Assembly: GCA_016716335.1 (NCBI GenBank)
Contig: JADJWN010000002.1
Coordinates: 124,001 to 188,000 of the forward strand
DNA from: Saprospiraceae bacterium
Lineage (GTDB): Bacteria > Bacteroidota > Bacteroidia > Chitinophagales > Saprospiraceae
Direction of reading: 5' to 3'
Length of the DNA: 64,000 bases
The translations under genes were made by a program, and so were the position numbers. How positions within the stretch are numbered: position 1 is the first letter of the stretch; each line of letters opens with the position of its first letter. Shown here one piece after another: positions 1 through 8,714 of the stretch. The notes below the pieces were generated by a model, which worked only from the letters and a program-made list of their open reading frames with translations, was not told the origin of the DNA and ran no database searches.

Positions 1-572
1 TTTTCGAGTAGTGAATTCTTGTTGGCGGCAAGACAGGCTTCGGATTTCAGGATGACTTCCTTTTCTGTCAGCCCGTTTTTGAATAAGGTGCTGCCGCTGC
101 TTACGAGGTCGCATATGGCATCTGCCAAACCTATGTTTGGAGCTATCTCCACAGATCCGGAGATTTCATGAATTTCTGCCCTTACTCCTTTTTGTCTGAG
201 ATATGAGCTTACGGTTTCAGGATAGGAGGTGGCAATTTTCTTTCCTTCCAGCGAGAATATATTTAGATAGGCTGCATTCCTGGGTACGGCAATCGAAAGC
301 CTGCATCTGGAAAAACCCAGTGGCATGAGTTCACGGACATCCCGGGATTGTTCTGCCAGCAGATTTTGGCCTATGATGGCAAGGTCCACCACGCCGTCCT
401 CGAGGTATCCGGGTATATCGCTGTTGCGCAGGAAATATACCTCCGCATCAAAACCCATAACTTCAGCCCTGAGCTGATCCAGTCCGTTATCTATATGCAG
501 CCCGCAGGCATGCAGCAATTCGAGTGATTGCTCGTGCAGTCTTCCGGATTTTTGAATGGCTATTTTCAGCAT
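1..572 (-). CDS. hisG: ATP phosphoribosyltransferase (HisG), N-terminal part, runs off the window
   Basis: First enzyme of histidine biosynthesis, condensing ATP with PRPP in the cytoplasm. Translating the minus strand from the ATG at 572 gives a start MLKIAIQKSGRLHEQSLELL, followed by the HisG features of an N-terminal periplasmic-binding-like fold: DIPGYLEDGVVDLAIIGQN and later EISGSVEIAPNIGLADAI. About 190 residues are present; the C-terminal third (which in the long form would hold the regulatory domain) lies beyond base 1, so long and short forms cannot be told apart. The start is fixed by family alignment and by the leader/attenuator directly upstream (591-722), which indicates it is the first gene of a his operon. 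Identity is secure. Confidence 0.95.
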   Translation of the reverse strand, partial: MLKIAIQKSGRLHEQSLELLHACGLHIDNGLDQLRAEVMGFDAEVYFLRNSDIPGYLEDGVVDLAIIGQNLLAEQSRDVRELMPLGFSRCRLSIAVPRNAAYLNIFSLEGKKIATSYPETVSSYLRQKGVRAEIHEISGSVEIAPNIGLADAICDLVSSGSTLFKNGLTEKEVILKSEACLAANKNSLLE

Positions 573-589
573 ATTTTAAAAATTGTTAT

Positions 590-627
590 AAAAAAAACGA
601 CTGCCGCACAATCAAGTGGGCAGTCGT
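590..627 (-). terminator. Intrinsic terminator of the his attenuator
   Basis: On the minus strand a 9-bp perfect stem (plus-strand 597-605 with 619-627, ACGACTGCC/GGCAGTCGT) is followed at once by a run of seven U residues and ends about 18 bases before the hisG start. It sits between the leader peptide and hisG, so it acts as an attenuator rather than as an operon end. Confidence 0.85.
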
Positions 628-678
628 CGTAATATGTTTAAAAAACCTTCTGTTCAATACATCCGCTACTCACTTGAT
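611..678 (-). promoter_or_regulatory. Antiterminator pairing of the his leader
   Basis: The leader RNA segment ATCAAGTGAG (plus 669-678, inside the end of the leader peptide gene) can pair over at least 8 bp with CCCACTTGAT (plus 611-620), which lies in the terminator hairpin loop. Ribosome stalling on the four histidine codons just upstream would leave this antiterminator free to form. The pairing is visible in the sequence; the mechanism is inferred from classical his attenuation. Confidence 0.65.
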
Positions 679-722
679 AAGTAAGAAACATGATGATGAT
701 GAATATGAAGGAAAGTATTCAT
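666..722 (-). CDS. hisL: His operon leader peptide
   Basis: An 18-codon open frame, MNTFLHIHHHHVSYLSSE, with five histidines of which four are consecutive, ends about 94 bases upstream of hisG and is followed by an antiterminator/terminator pair. Histidine codons in a short leader in front of hisG are the hallmark of ribosome-mediated attenuation: low charged tRNA-His stalls the ribosome and lets transcription continue. It has no similarity in sequence to the enterobacterial HisL beyond the His run. A TAGATTTG box 15 bases upstream fits a Bacteroidota -7 element. Confidence 0.8.
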   Translation of the reverse strand: MNTFLHIHHHHVSYLSSE

Positions 723-736
723 AGACTAATTTGCTG

Positions 737-744
737 CAAATCTA
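737..744 (-). promoter_or_regulatory. Candidate -7 promoter element of the his operon
   Basis: Minus-strand TAGATTTG matches the Bacteroidota -7 consensus TAnnTTTG and lies 14 bases before the leader-peptide ATG. No good TTTG -33 box is seen at 17-23 bp upstream, so support is partial. Confidence 0.45.
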
Positions 745-806
745 AAATGGATAATCCGGAAGTACGATAAGGATTTGGAATTTTTTTTTAAAAAAAATCT
801 TGCAGG

Positions 807-2024
807 CTATTTATTCTTAAGGTAATCATTGATCATTTTTTCCAGTTGCTGCTCATTTTCTTCACTGTATCCTGTTTGGGTAAAAATTATTTTTCCTTCC
901 TGATCTATCAGATATAGGCTGGGATAAACTTGAACATTATAAGTTTCTGCAACTTCTCTGGCTTTTAAAACTACAGGATATGATATATCCATGCTCTGTA
1001 AAAATGATTTCAGTACAGTATCTGCCTGGTCTAAAGGATTGACACCAATGATGATTAATCCTCGATGACGATACTTCCTGTCAAGGTTGTTTAATCCGGG
1101 AATGGCCTTTATACAGGGATAACAACTCCTGTAAAAGAAGTCGAGCAAAACCAGATTACCTCTGAGATCCTTGAGATGTAAGTTGGTTTCATCCGTAGTC
1201 GGAAGTGTCCAATCCGGTGCTTCGGTACCATCAGGAAGTAATGGAGGTATTTCATAGGGTGTATAGTCCTCAATTCTGTAATTAGACGGTATTGCATCTG
1301 AAGTAAAGAAGGTGTCATCTGCAGGAAGTATGGTATCCAGTTTGTGAAGTTCGAGTTTTTCAATCTGATAAAGTGTATCTTTATTGAATAACAGGTCGAA
1401 GACTTCCTCCATCTGCAAAGGCAAAAAGTCTCGCTGCGATATCCGGAATATATAACTGTGTCTGAGGGTGCTGATCATTTCAGCTGTATCCTCACGGGGA
1501 TATTGATAAGCAGAAATTACAAAACAGGATGTTCCGTTCAGGACAGTATCCGGCAGCATATTGAATTGATAAGGGTCGTTGGCTTGATTTTTCCATATGC
1601 TCAGAGGATTTTTTCTCGCTGAAACCAAGGGTCTGTAAAATGTGGTCTGACGGCACCTGTTTTTAATCTGCTGCGGCCACAAAGACTTGTCGGTTCTCGT
1701 ACCGGTACTGTCTGCAGGGTTCAGCGTATAAAGTTCAGAACCGGTGTAAATCATTTCTGATTTAAATCCATTACTGAATATGATGTGATTGTGAAATAAA
1801 AAGGGATGCAGGGTGTCTGAAAGGGTCTTGAAAAAATAGGTATGATTGTGGGATATGTTTGTGTCATTGTCATGCATATATTTCATGGATCTTATCATTT
1901 CATAATATCCTTTTTGTATGGATTGGCACTTATCGAATGACTTTTGCAGAATTTCCGTTTCAGACTGGCAAAATATCACGATCGGACAGATGAGTAGGTT
2001 CAGAACTGGAAATAAAATTTTCAA
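807..2024 (-). CDS. Exported TlpA/ResA-like thioredoxin-fold protein
   Basis: A 405-residue protein with an N-terminal signal peptide (MKILFPVLNLLICPIVIFCQ) and a C-terminal redoxin/AhpC-TSA-type thioredoxin domain at about 265-400. The domain begins APDWTLPTTDETNLHLKDLR and carries a CYPC active-site motif near 300, then IIIGVNP and the cis-Pro region VYPSLYLIDQEGK. This predicts an envelope thiol-disulfide oxidoreductase. The N-terminal 260 residues, of unknown function, resemble the long N-terminal regions common on Bacteroidota TlpA proteins. It is monocistronic, facing away from the his leader. Substrate is unknown. Confidence 0.85.
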   Translation of the reverse strand: MKILFPVLNLLICPIVIFCQSETEILQKSFDKCQSIQKGYYEMIRSMKYMHDNDTNISHNHTYFFKTLSDTLHPFLFHNHIIFSNGFKSEMIYTGSELYTLNPADSTGTRTDKSLWPQQIKNRCRQTTFYRPLVSARKNPLSIWKNQANDPYQFNMLPDTVLNGTSCFVISAYQYPREDTAEMISTLRHSYIFRISQRDFLPLQMEEVFDLLFNKDTLYQIEKLELHKLDTILPADDTFFTSDAIPSNYRIEDYTPYEIPPLLPDGTEAPDWTLPTTDETNLHLKDLRGNLVLLDFFYRSCYPCIKAIPGLNNLDRKYRHRGLIIIGVNPLDQADTVLKSFLQSMDISYPVVLKAREVAETYNVQVYPSLYLIDQEGKIIFTQTGYSEENEQQLEKMINDYLKNK

Positions 2025-2290
2025 TTTTAAATGATTTATATGTTAGCAAAATTATACCAAAAGAGGCAATTTGTTGGAATTTAAATTCAGTATTTTATAA
2101 AACTACTTGATGTTTGGCTCTGAATCTCGCCAGGAAATAGATTGGCTGTAATCCAATGTAGCAGGACTAATTGGTCCACTGGCAAAATTTGTGAGAGAGG
2201 GATATGAAACTTTTTTATGACTATTTATTTTTCTCAACTTCAGAATGAAATCTGCCCGCATTGATTCAGGTAAGTTTTATTTTCAGAAAT

Positions 2291-3169
2291 TTAATGATTT
2301 ATTACTATTTTCCTGATATCAATATTTTCAAAATTTATATCAACAATTTTGATAAAGTATATACCTGATTTTATTTTATTTATCAGAATAGTAGTTTCAT
2401 TTTCAGACGTTAAAATTTCTTTACCTTCAATATTGAATAGATAGAATCTAAAATTCTGTGACGGGCTAATATCAATTTGGATTATTTTATCAGCCGGATT
2501 CGGAAAAATATTGATTCTCCTTCTTTCCATTTCAAGTGTTGATGTAATCAAATCTACCCCATCACAATCTTCATCAATATCATTATCTGGAATTTCTACA
2601 GCATTGGGATTTATGGCGGGATCTGAGTCGTCACAATCATCAATGGCAAGAAATCCGTCCTGATCCAGATCGTCATCAGGAGTCAAAGGATTACAATCAT
2701 CATCCAGTCCATTGTAAGGAATTTCAGCTGCATTGGGATTAATACCGGGATCTGAGTCGTCACAATCATCAACGGCAAGAAATCCGTCCTGATCCAGATC
2801 GTCATCAGGAGTCAGAGGATTACAATCATCATCTAGTCCATTGTAAGGAATTTCCTTATGATTTGGATGAATTTCGGGATTGTCATCATTACAATCCAGC
2901 TCAAAGCATGGCAAAATCATAATTTCTGCAAAATTTCCGGTGCATTGATGACTTACATAAATTGCATCGAACATGCTGATGTTGTTATAATGAAAAATGA
3001 AGTTTTCTCCGTCATAACTGATGGAATCTTGCGGTATAATCCTGCTGAAACAATCCGGAGAAGAACTTAATATGAAACTTTTTGACCCTATTGGATTAAA
3101 CACTTTTAAAGTATCGCAACTTCTGACTTTAAAAAACTTTGTATTTCCAGGTTGATTATTATAACCCAA
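2291..3169 (-). pseudogene. C-terminal part of a T9SS surface protein with MopE-like metal-binding repeats, cut off by an in-frame stop
   Basis: This segment is in the same reading frame as the piece at 3176-3838, separated only by a TAA at 3176-3178, so the two form one gene of about 515 codons. It contains acidic D/N-rich repeats of the 'putative metal-binding motif' (MopE-like) type, with cores such as DDDLDQDGFLAVDDCDDSDP. A T9SS type A C-terminal sorting domain follows over the last 75 residues (INIFPNPADKIIQIDIS onward, ending in GIYFIKI). It would be secreted across the outer membrane and anchored. A TTG at 3169 is the first possible restart, but no signal peptide follows, so this part alone is unlikely to be exported. 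Confidence 0.75.
2622..2879 (-). repeat. Two tandem 129-bp units encoding 43-residue metal-binding repeats
   Basis: Units at 2622-2750 and 2751-2879 are near identical in sequence; each encodes IPYNGLDDDCNPLTPDDDLD followed by QDGFLAxDDCDDSDPxINPN. A third, diverged copy (IPDNDIDEDCDGVDL) lies just downstream in the protein. The high nucleotide identity suggests recent duplication by slippage or unequal recombination. Confidence 0.85.
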
Positions 3170-3175
3170 ATTTAT

Positions 3176-3838
3176 TTATGCTGTCCGGGGAATATAATTG
3201 CCAAAGCCATCATTGTCATTGTCTATGCCGTATTCAAACTGGCAATTGCAATATGAAGTATTTTCAAAATTAATACTAATCTTTCTATTGTCAGGTAATA
3301 AAGTACACCCATGCAAAAGACCTCCATCAGGAAATCTGGTTTTGAATAATCCCAATCTAAGGTCTCCTACTCCTTCTATCCATTGTATGGTATCATATTC
3401 ATCCCTGTTTAGTTTATAACTGAGTACCAGTTTCCAGACTGAATCTCCTACTAAATTTAAAATCCTTTCTTTTTTAATAACCTTTAGTGAATCTGTGTCT
3501 TTATATTGTTTGTTGACAAATCTTTGACCCTCATTAAGAGTAAAATCATATTCCAAACTTTCAACAAAACCTGGAACCTGAAAATCATAGCCATAATTGT
3601 AAATTTTTCCGTTTTCACTTCTGTAATGGAGAAAACCGTTGGTAACATATTTTTGAGCACCTATTAAAGTATCTCTGCCAAAAGTCACGGTTGAAATTTC
3701 AGTCAGTAGCTGAACTCCCGTCCAGGAATAAAAAGTGTAAGTTTGTTTCCAACCTACAAACGGGAAATCATAATACTGAGCAAATGCTTTATTGGAAATA
3801 ACTGTTAAAATGATAGAAATATAACAAAGGCTTCTCAT
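3176..3838 (-). pseudogene. N-terminal part of the same T9SS protein (exported domain before the stop codon)
   Basis: 220 codons starting with a signal peptide (MRSLCYISIILTVISNKAFA) and ending at GNYIPRTA before TAA. The body is a beta-rich exported domain of unknown function (VGWKQTYTFYSWTGVQLLTE). The C-terminus GIDNDNDGFGNY is the start of a calcium/metal-binding repeat that normally runs on into the DCND-type repeats, which here continue in frame after the stop. This indicates a nonsense mutation or base-call error rather than two genes. Without the sorting domain the product would stay in the periplasm. Confidence 0.75.
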
Positions 3839-3943
3839 ATTAAATCCCGTTACTGGTTGGTTACGAAAAATTCTCAGCAGATGACAAAAAATAAATAGCC
3901 AGGCGTAATTGTTTGATACATAGCAAACTAAATCTAAATTAAG

Positions 3944-4345
3944 ATGGTAACAAGTAAAGATACAAATCTTACCCGGGAATTTTATCAGAACCTACCTGCT
4001 TTAACAAAACCGGTCACTGATTTTATTGCACTGTTTGTTTTATCCATCCTAAAAACAGGAACAGTCAACGTGCTAAAAGGTGCAATCAGAATGTCCACCG
4101 ATGCAGATACCCATTCGAACTTTTCCAATGCCTGTACACGATGTGAATTTGTTTATATCAGAATGTCCACCGATGCAGATACCCATTCGAACTATCGAAA
4201 GATTCAACGGTTTATGGATCAGGTAAGGTAGTGTTACCAAAGCCAGGCACCTTTGATATTATAATGGAGTGGTATTAACGGACCTCTGACCTTGGTGACA
4301 GACAGGACGAACCGGAAGTTGGGAAAGAGTGACGGTCTTGCCCTC
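3944..4345 (+). pseudogene. Remnant of an IS4-family transposase
   Basis: The first 95 codons (MVTSKDTNLTREFYQNLPAL on) resemble the N-terminus of IS4-type DDE transposases, ending in SNYRKIQRFMDQVR, the usual SNYRRIQRFF-like motif before the catalytic domain. After a stop at 4229, another frame at about 4283-4347 reads PLTLVTDRTNRKLGKSDGLA, matching the DRTNWxxG block around the first catalytic aspartate. Most of the gene is therefore deleted. A 72-bp insertion inside it is listed separately. Family assignment rests on motif recognition. Confidence 0.65.
4085..4192 (+). repeat. CRISPR-like exact 36-bp direct repeat with a 36-bp intervening sequence inside the transposase remnant
   Basis: Bases 4085-4120 and 4157-4192 are identical (beginning ATCAGAATGTCCACCGATGC; identity runs one base further, to 4121/4193), and the 36 bases between them are unrelated. 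In protein terms IRMSTDADTHSN occurs twice around FSNACTRCEFVY; removing one repeat plus the insert restores the normal transposase reading IRMSTDADTHSN-YRKIQRF. So a 36-bp target was duplicated around a 36-bp insert. This is the product expected if a Cas1-Cas2 integrase placed a spacer at a non-CRISPR site. There is no array and no cas gene here, so it is not called a CRISPR locus. Confidence 0.8.
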
Positions 4346-4378
4346 AATTAAATGCGAACACTGAATAAGCTTAAATAT

Positions 4379-4408
4379 TCTAAAAATTTAACAACAAAGA
4401 ATTGCTTA
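4379..4408 (+). repeat. Short dispersed repeat, copy 1 (partner at 7264-7294)
   Basis: TCTAAAAATTTAACAACAAA followed by GAATTGCTTA is matched at 7264-7294 with two differences and one extra base. Both copies lie in gene-poor spacers flanking the pair of secreted-protein genes at 4604-7195, which suggests the pair may have moved or duplicated as a unit. Confidence 0.5.
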
Positions 4409-4463
4409 TAAAGCAGGAGTAAGCTATATTTGTAAAATGAAATTTTCATTATGATGAAAATCA

Positions 4464-4500
4464 CAAAACAAAACAACACAACACAACACAACACAACACA
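4464..4500. repeat. Pentanucleotide microsatellite (AACAC)n
   Basis: About six units of ACAAC/AACAC in a row between the transposase remnant and the next gene. It does not lie in a coding region; it starts about 100-140 bases upstream of the gene at 4604 and could vary promoter spacing, but nothing shows that it does. Confidence 0.8.
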
Positions 4501-4603
4501 GCTACCTGTGTCAGCGCTTGTCGTTTGAGCCGCCTTAAAAGAACAGGAAAGTCTACCCCGATCCGGTTATTAAGATTTTCTTATTCTTTTAAATTTACAG
4601 ATC

Positions 4604-5296
4604 ATGAAAAAATTAATTTTTGTTTTGATGTTTAATACTTTTTTATATAATTTCATTGGGGCTCAGTGTGGATTTGAATCTATTACAGTAGATAGTTGTT
4701 GTGTTACAGTCACAGTAAAAGAAAATGAACATCCAAGATGGATATTGGATTTTGATAAAGATACATCATTTCTGAGTACTTGGTTATCATCCAGTACTGT
4801 TAGTTATTGTTTTGACACCGTAGGTTTATATGATATTACTGTAACCTATTATAATTCTTCAGGAAATCCGGTTTGTGGGGCAACACAAGCTGTCATGGTT
4901 GATACTATGTGTAATTTCCCATGTGTACAATGGATATGCTGGGATATGTTGGCTCATTGTTGTATTCTTGATACGATTACAGGATTTGAGATTATTGTAA
5001 ACGGTAGTTCGATAGTAATACCCCTTACGCATACCTATGTTGCCGGTGCATATCAGTGGCTGGGAGATACTTTGGTTACCATCATGGAGAGCTACGGTTA
5101 TGGGGGTGAGTTTTACAGTTATCATGAAACCGAAGAATGCAAAAAAGGAAATGATGTTATTCCGGGATTTTTCTTTGTAAATTCATCCATTCAGATAGTG
5201 GGTATAATAGGTTTGGTAGATTGTAATTTTCCCGGCACTCCACCGGATTGGATGGAAACAAAAGTAGGATTCAATTCAATAAAATGTGATTTTTAG
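4604..5296 (+). CDS. Secreted cysteine-rich protein of unknown function
   Basis: 230 residues with a clear signal peptide (MKKLIFVLMFNTFLYNFIGA, cleavage before QCG). It has roughly 15 cysteines, including CC and CVQWICWDMLAHCC, suggesting disulfide bonding in the envelope. The first 100 residues are beta-rich and PKD-like in pattern (GLYDITVTYYNSSGNPVCG), but no family can be named with confidence. It lacks a T9SS sorting tail. It precedes a T9SS protein in the same direction with a 108-bp gap. Confidence 0.6.
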   Translation: MKKLIFVLMFNTFLYNFIGAQCGFESITVDSCCVTVTVKENEHPRWILDFDKDTSFLSTWLSSSTVSYCFDTVGLYDITVTYYNSSGNPVCGATQAVMVDTMCNFPCVQWICWDMLAHCCILDTITGFEIIVNGSSIVIPLTHTYVAGAYQWLGDTLVTIMESYGYGGEFYSYHETEECKKGNDVIPGFFFVNSSIQIVGIIGLVDCNFPGTPPDWMETKVGFNSIKCDF

Positions 5297-5404
5297 TTTG
5301 AAAACATTGTAAGTATAGTTTGGTTTTTTAATCAGACTATGCTTGCAATATCATTTAAAATTCAACATTCATAAATTTATTTCACGCATAAACAACATCC
5401 AAAG

Positions 5405-7195
5405 ATGTATAAAATAATATCAGCAATTCAACTTCTGTTGTTTTTAGTACACGGCTTCAAACTTACATCCCAATCCTGCCCTATTGGATCCATTACCTTG
5501 GATAAGCAATCAGTAATCGATAGTTTTGTCATAAAGTATCCTGATTGTTCTGAATTAAATTTTCCAATCAGGATATTTGGATCAGGTATAAATAATTTCT
5601 CAGGTCTTCGCAATTTAAGAAGAATAAATTCCAATCTTGTACTTGAAAATCTTCCTGATCTTACAAGTCTGGCGGGATTAGATTCTGTCTTGATCTTAAA
5701 TAGCCTTAGGATTAATAACGTACCGGAATTGGTCTCATTAAGTGCTTTGAGTAATGTCAAAGAAATAGATTTTGTTAGAATAGAGAATAATTTACGTCTG
5801 CAAGGATTTGATGGAATAGATTTGAAATCCAAAGATATATTTATTCATAATAATGCTTCACTTTATGAGATTAACGGTATTCATACTCCGGATACAGCTA
5901 CAAATATCAGGATCACATCTAATCCACGATTGAATTGGATCAGAAATTTTGAGAACTTAAAAGTTTTAACCGGTACATTAAATTTATCAGACAATCAGGC
6001 AGTCCGGCACCTTGACAACTTTAATTATTTAGTTAGAATTAACGGATCATTAATTATTGAAGATATTGACTCTACTGAGTATTTACCGGACTTTGATAGC
6101 TTGCAGTATGTAGGTACAGACATACGTATATCAGGTAATAACACAGGCTCATTTATTAACAAGACTAAAAACATACCTTTGTTTCCAAACCTGATATATG
6201 TCGGAAGAGAGATTAAATTAAGACTTTTAATAAATAGTGAGGTGGGAGAATATTCAGGATTTAATAATCTTGAATCAGTAAGAGACATAACTTTTAATTT
6301 GAATGCATGTACTCATTTGTCGGCATTTAATAAGTTAACTGATGTTCCAGGTAGAATCAATATAGATGGACATTATAATATGTATGATATCAATGGTTTT
6401 AAAAATCTGCAGACAGCCGGAGAAATATACGTTAAGGCCAATGTTGAATTAGCAAAATTTACAGGGTTCAGTAAATTAAAAAGGGTAGAAAAAGATATAA
6501 TTCTACAGTCTGCTTCCATTAATCTGGAGTCTTTTGAAGGATTAGCCCAGCTGGAATATGTAGGCAAAGGATTTAAATTGAATCTCAACAGAAATCTCAG
6601 GAGTCTCGGTCTTAAGAATCTTAAGTATGTCGGGGGAGATTTTTGGTTGCAGGATTCTGACAGACTGAAGAATCTGGATGAATTGTCCACACTTACTACT
6701 GTGTTAGGAGAGCTCTATATTTTTCATAATGACCATCTTGAAGATATCACAGGATTGTCCAATATAGACTATAGCGGAGTGACAACAATAGACTTCAGAG
6801 CACATCCCAGGACGACATTTTGCGCCATCAAGCTATTCTGCGATTACCTGACAGAAAAGCCGGATAGTCCTTTTAAAGTAGGTGGTAACGGCACAGGATG
6901 CAATACAAGAGAAGAAATATTGGAGCAGTGCCGCCTTGTCAGCACAACAGACATGCATGAAAGTGAGGATATCGTCATCTTTCCCAATCCTGCTGCCACG
7001 GAGATTTATATCAAAGTAGCTTCTGGCAGCAATGTACGTGATATAAGGGTCTATAATCTGTCAGGACAGCTTATCCATTATGACCGTGTACAGAATGGCC
7101 GGCTTGACATCAGTCGTCTCAGCTCCGGAGTATATATTGCCGGAATACAGACGGACGAAGGGAATGTAGTGCAGAAGAAGCTGGTGGTGTTGTGA
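5405..7195 (+). CDS. T9SS-exported receptor-L-domain (leucine-rich-like) surface protein
   Basis: 596 residues: signal peptide (to about 23), then many 20-25-residue leucine-rich beta-helix turns typical of receptor L domains (for example LVLENLPDLTSLAGLDSVLI, LRINNVPELVSLSALSNVKE). The last 75 residues form a T9SS type A sorting domain (IVIFPNPAATEIYIKVASGS ... GRLDISRLSSGVYIAGI ... KKLVVL). It would be secreted through the outer membrane by the Por system and attached to the surface. The ligand is unknown; such proteins usually serve adhesion or recognition. The gene is intact. Confidence 0.85.
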   Translation: MYKIISAIQLLLFLVHGFKLTSQSCPIGSITLDKQSVIDSFVIKYPDCSELNFPIRIFGSGINNFSGLRNLRRINSNLVLENLPDLTSLAGLDSVLILNSLRINNVPELVSLSALSNVKEIDFVRIENNLRLQGFDGIDLKSKDIFIHNNASLYEINGIHTPDTATNIRITSNPRLNWIRNFENLKVLTGTLNLSDNQAVRHLDNFNYLVRINGSLIIEDIDSTEYLPDFDSLQYVGTDIRISGNNTGSFINKTKNIPLFPNLIYVGREIKLRLLINSEVGEYSGFNNLESVRDITFNLNACTHLSAFNKLTDVPGRINIDGHYNMYDINGFKNLQTAGEIYVKANVELAKFTGFSKLKRVEKDIILQSASINLESFEGLAQLEYVGKGFKLNLNRNLRSLGLKNLKYVGGDFWLQDSDRLKNLDELSTLTTVLGELYIFHNDHLEDITGLSNIDYSGVTTIDFRAHPRTTFCAIKLFCDYLTEKPDSPFKVGGNGTGCNTREEILEQCRLVSTTDMHESEDIVIFPNPAATEIYIKVASGSNVRDIRVYNLSGQLIHYDRVQNGRLDISRLSSGVYIAGIQTDEGNVVQKKLVVL

Positions 7196-7889
7196 ATTGC
7201 TGATTTAAGGTTACGATAGCTATTCGGGATGCCCTCATGCTGTCCCGCCGCCATTCAAAATAATCTAAATATTTAACAACAAAGAACTTGCTTAAAATTA
7301 TGGGGCTTTGGCTGTGTATATTTCACTACTCCTCATTTTGTATAATAATTAAGTGTAGTTATGTACTATCACAGAGCCAACTTTAAAAAGTCAGAATAAA
7401 AAAACAGTCCTGCGAAACTTATATATATGCAAAACTGAGTTGAACTTTCAGTTCAGAAATTACAGGAAGCCCCTACCCAATATTGCAATACGTTTCCCAG
7501 CAGATCTCTGGCCCGATCACTGGAAATATACAGCTATTCAAGCCCAAATTTCCATTTTCCAAATCCATTTACATATCCTGTACTGATCAGCGGGGTGCAT
7601 ACACTGGTTGCAAATTGGACACAGGATTAACCCTTGAAAGTTTTTGCCAAAAACCTAAAGGCAGGTAAGCCATGCCTGAGGCAGACCAACAAATAAGTTT
7701 AAACTACTAATTATTGAGCTAAATCTGCATCTATCTCATAATAGTGATAAAGGCTGCTTTCAGATGAGTACCGGGATCCAGTTTTAATAAATTGTTAATT
7801 AATATCGAATCCGGTGACCTTTTTATGTCTGCAAAGTCACAAGATAGTCTTTCAAAATCATATTTTTTAATCATTAAAACAACTTAAAA
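7196..7889. other. 694-bp spacer without a recognisable gene
   Basis: The spacer holds the second copy of a short dispersed repeat (7264-7294; partner at 4379-4408). An open frame at 7483-7668 has no start context, no signal peptide and no recognisable domain, and I do not accept it as a gene. No clear terminator or promoter was found. Confidence 0.5.
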
Positions 7890-8714
7890 ATGTCAATCAA
7901 CTTAATCGATTTATTTAAAGATGAGGTGTCAGATCAACTTGTTAAGCACGCCGGTGCATATCTTGGCGAGTCTGAATCGAGTGTCACATCTGCATTAGGC
8001 GGCATTGTGCCAGCTTTGCTCGGCAGTATGATTCAAAAATCTTCTACGCCGTCAGGAGCACAGGGGCTGATGGATTTAATTGGTAAGCTTGATATAGGAA
8101 GTTTAAGCAATGTTGCAGGATTGCTGGGTGGTGGGCAAAGTAGTGTCAACAGCCTTTTAGATTCCGGTTCGGGTATTGTAGGTATGCTTTTAGGTGCTAA
8201 ATCTGATAGTATATTGGACTCTATCGGCAAGCTGAGTGGTCTTAAAAACAGCAACAACACCGGTGCACTGATGAAGATGGCTGCTCCGCTTCTTATGGGA
8301 CTTATCGGCAAGCAGATAAAGGGTAAGGGTCTGAATGGTTTAGTGGATTTGCTGGCAGGTCAGAAAAGTTTTGTAAAAGCTGCACTGCCTTCAGGATTGT
8401 CATCGGTATTGAATTTTGGTGATTTCAGTATGCCTAAGGCCAATGTCAACATGCCTTTGGGCTCGGGTGGTAACAACAGTGGAATGGATTGGCTCAAATG
8501 GGCACTTGGAGCATTGTTGGCCCTTGCCGTAATTTATTGGCTGGCTTCTAAAGGTTGTGGCAGTAAAGTTGAAAATGCTGTGCAGGATGCAGTTGACCAA
8601 ACAGCATCCACCATTTCTGAAACTGCTCAGACCGCCACCGACGCTGCGGGCAATGCAGCCGGTGCTGTGAGCAATTTCTTTAAAAGACATTGTCCAGCGG
8701 GTTCGAATTGTTGA
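7890..8714 (+). CDS. DUF937/OmpA protein, N-terminal part (frameshifted from the OmpA domain)
   Basis: 274 codons encode a DUF937 domain (about 5-150; SINLIDLFKDEVSDQLVKHA, glycine/leucine-rich helical repeats), then a transmembrane helix near 203-222 (WLKWALGALLALAVIYWLAS) and an alanine-rich linker. The frame ends SNFFKRHCPAGSNC. In related Bacteroidota proteins this linker continues as FKR(x)LSSGxEL into an OmpA domain. Here that continuation is found one frame over (8690-9130), so a base appears to be missing at about 8686-8690 (AGACATTG instead of AGAACATTG). As written the product would lack its peptidoglycan-binding domain. Confidence 0.85.
   Translation: MSINLIDLFKDEVSDQLVKHAGAYLGESESSVTSALGGIVPALLGSMIQKSSTPSGAQGLMDLIGKLDIGSLSNVAGLLGGGQSSVNSLLDSGSGIVGMLLGAKSDSILDSIGKLSGLKNSNNTGALMKMAAPLLMGLIGKQIKGKGLNGLVDLLAGQKSFVKAALPSGLSSVLNFGDFSMPKANVNMPLGSGGNNSGMDWLKWALGALLALAVIYWLASKGCGSKVENAVQDAVDQTASTISETAQTATDAAGNAAGAVSNFFKRHCPAGSNC

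Noticed and set aside
4085..4192. Calling this a CRISPR array
   Set aside because: Only two repeats, no cas genes, no leader, and the repeat is itself transposase coding sequence; reported as a duplication with a possible spacer-integration origin instead.
7483..7668. 61-codon open frame in the spacer before the DUF937 gene
   Set aside because: No recognisable domain or signal peptide and no start context; likely chance.
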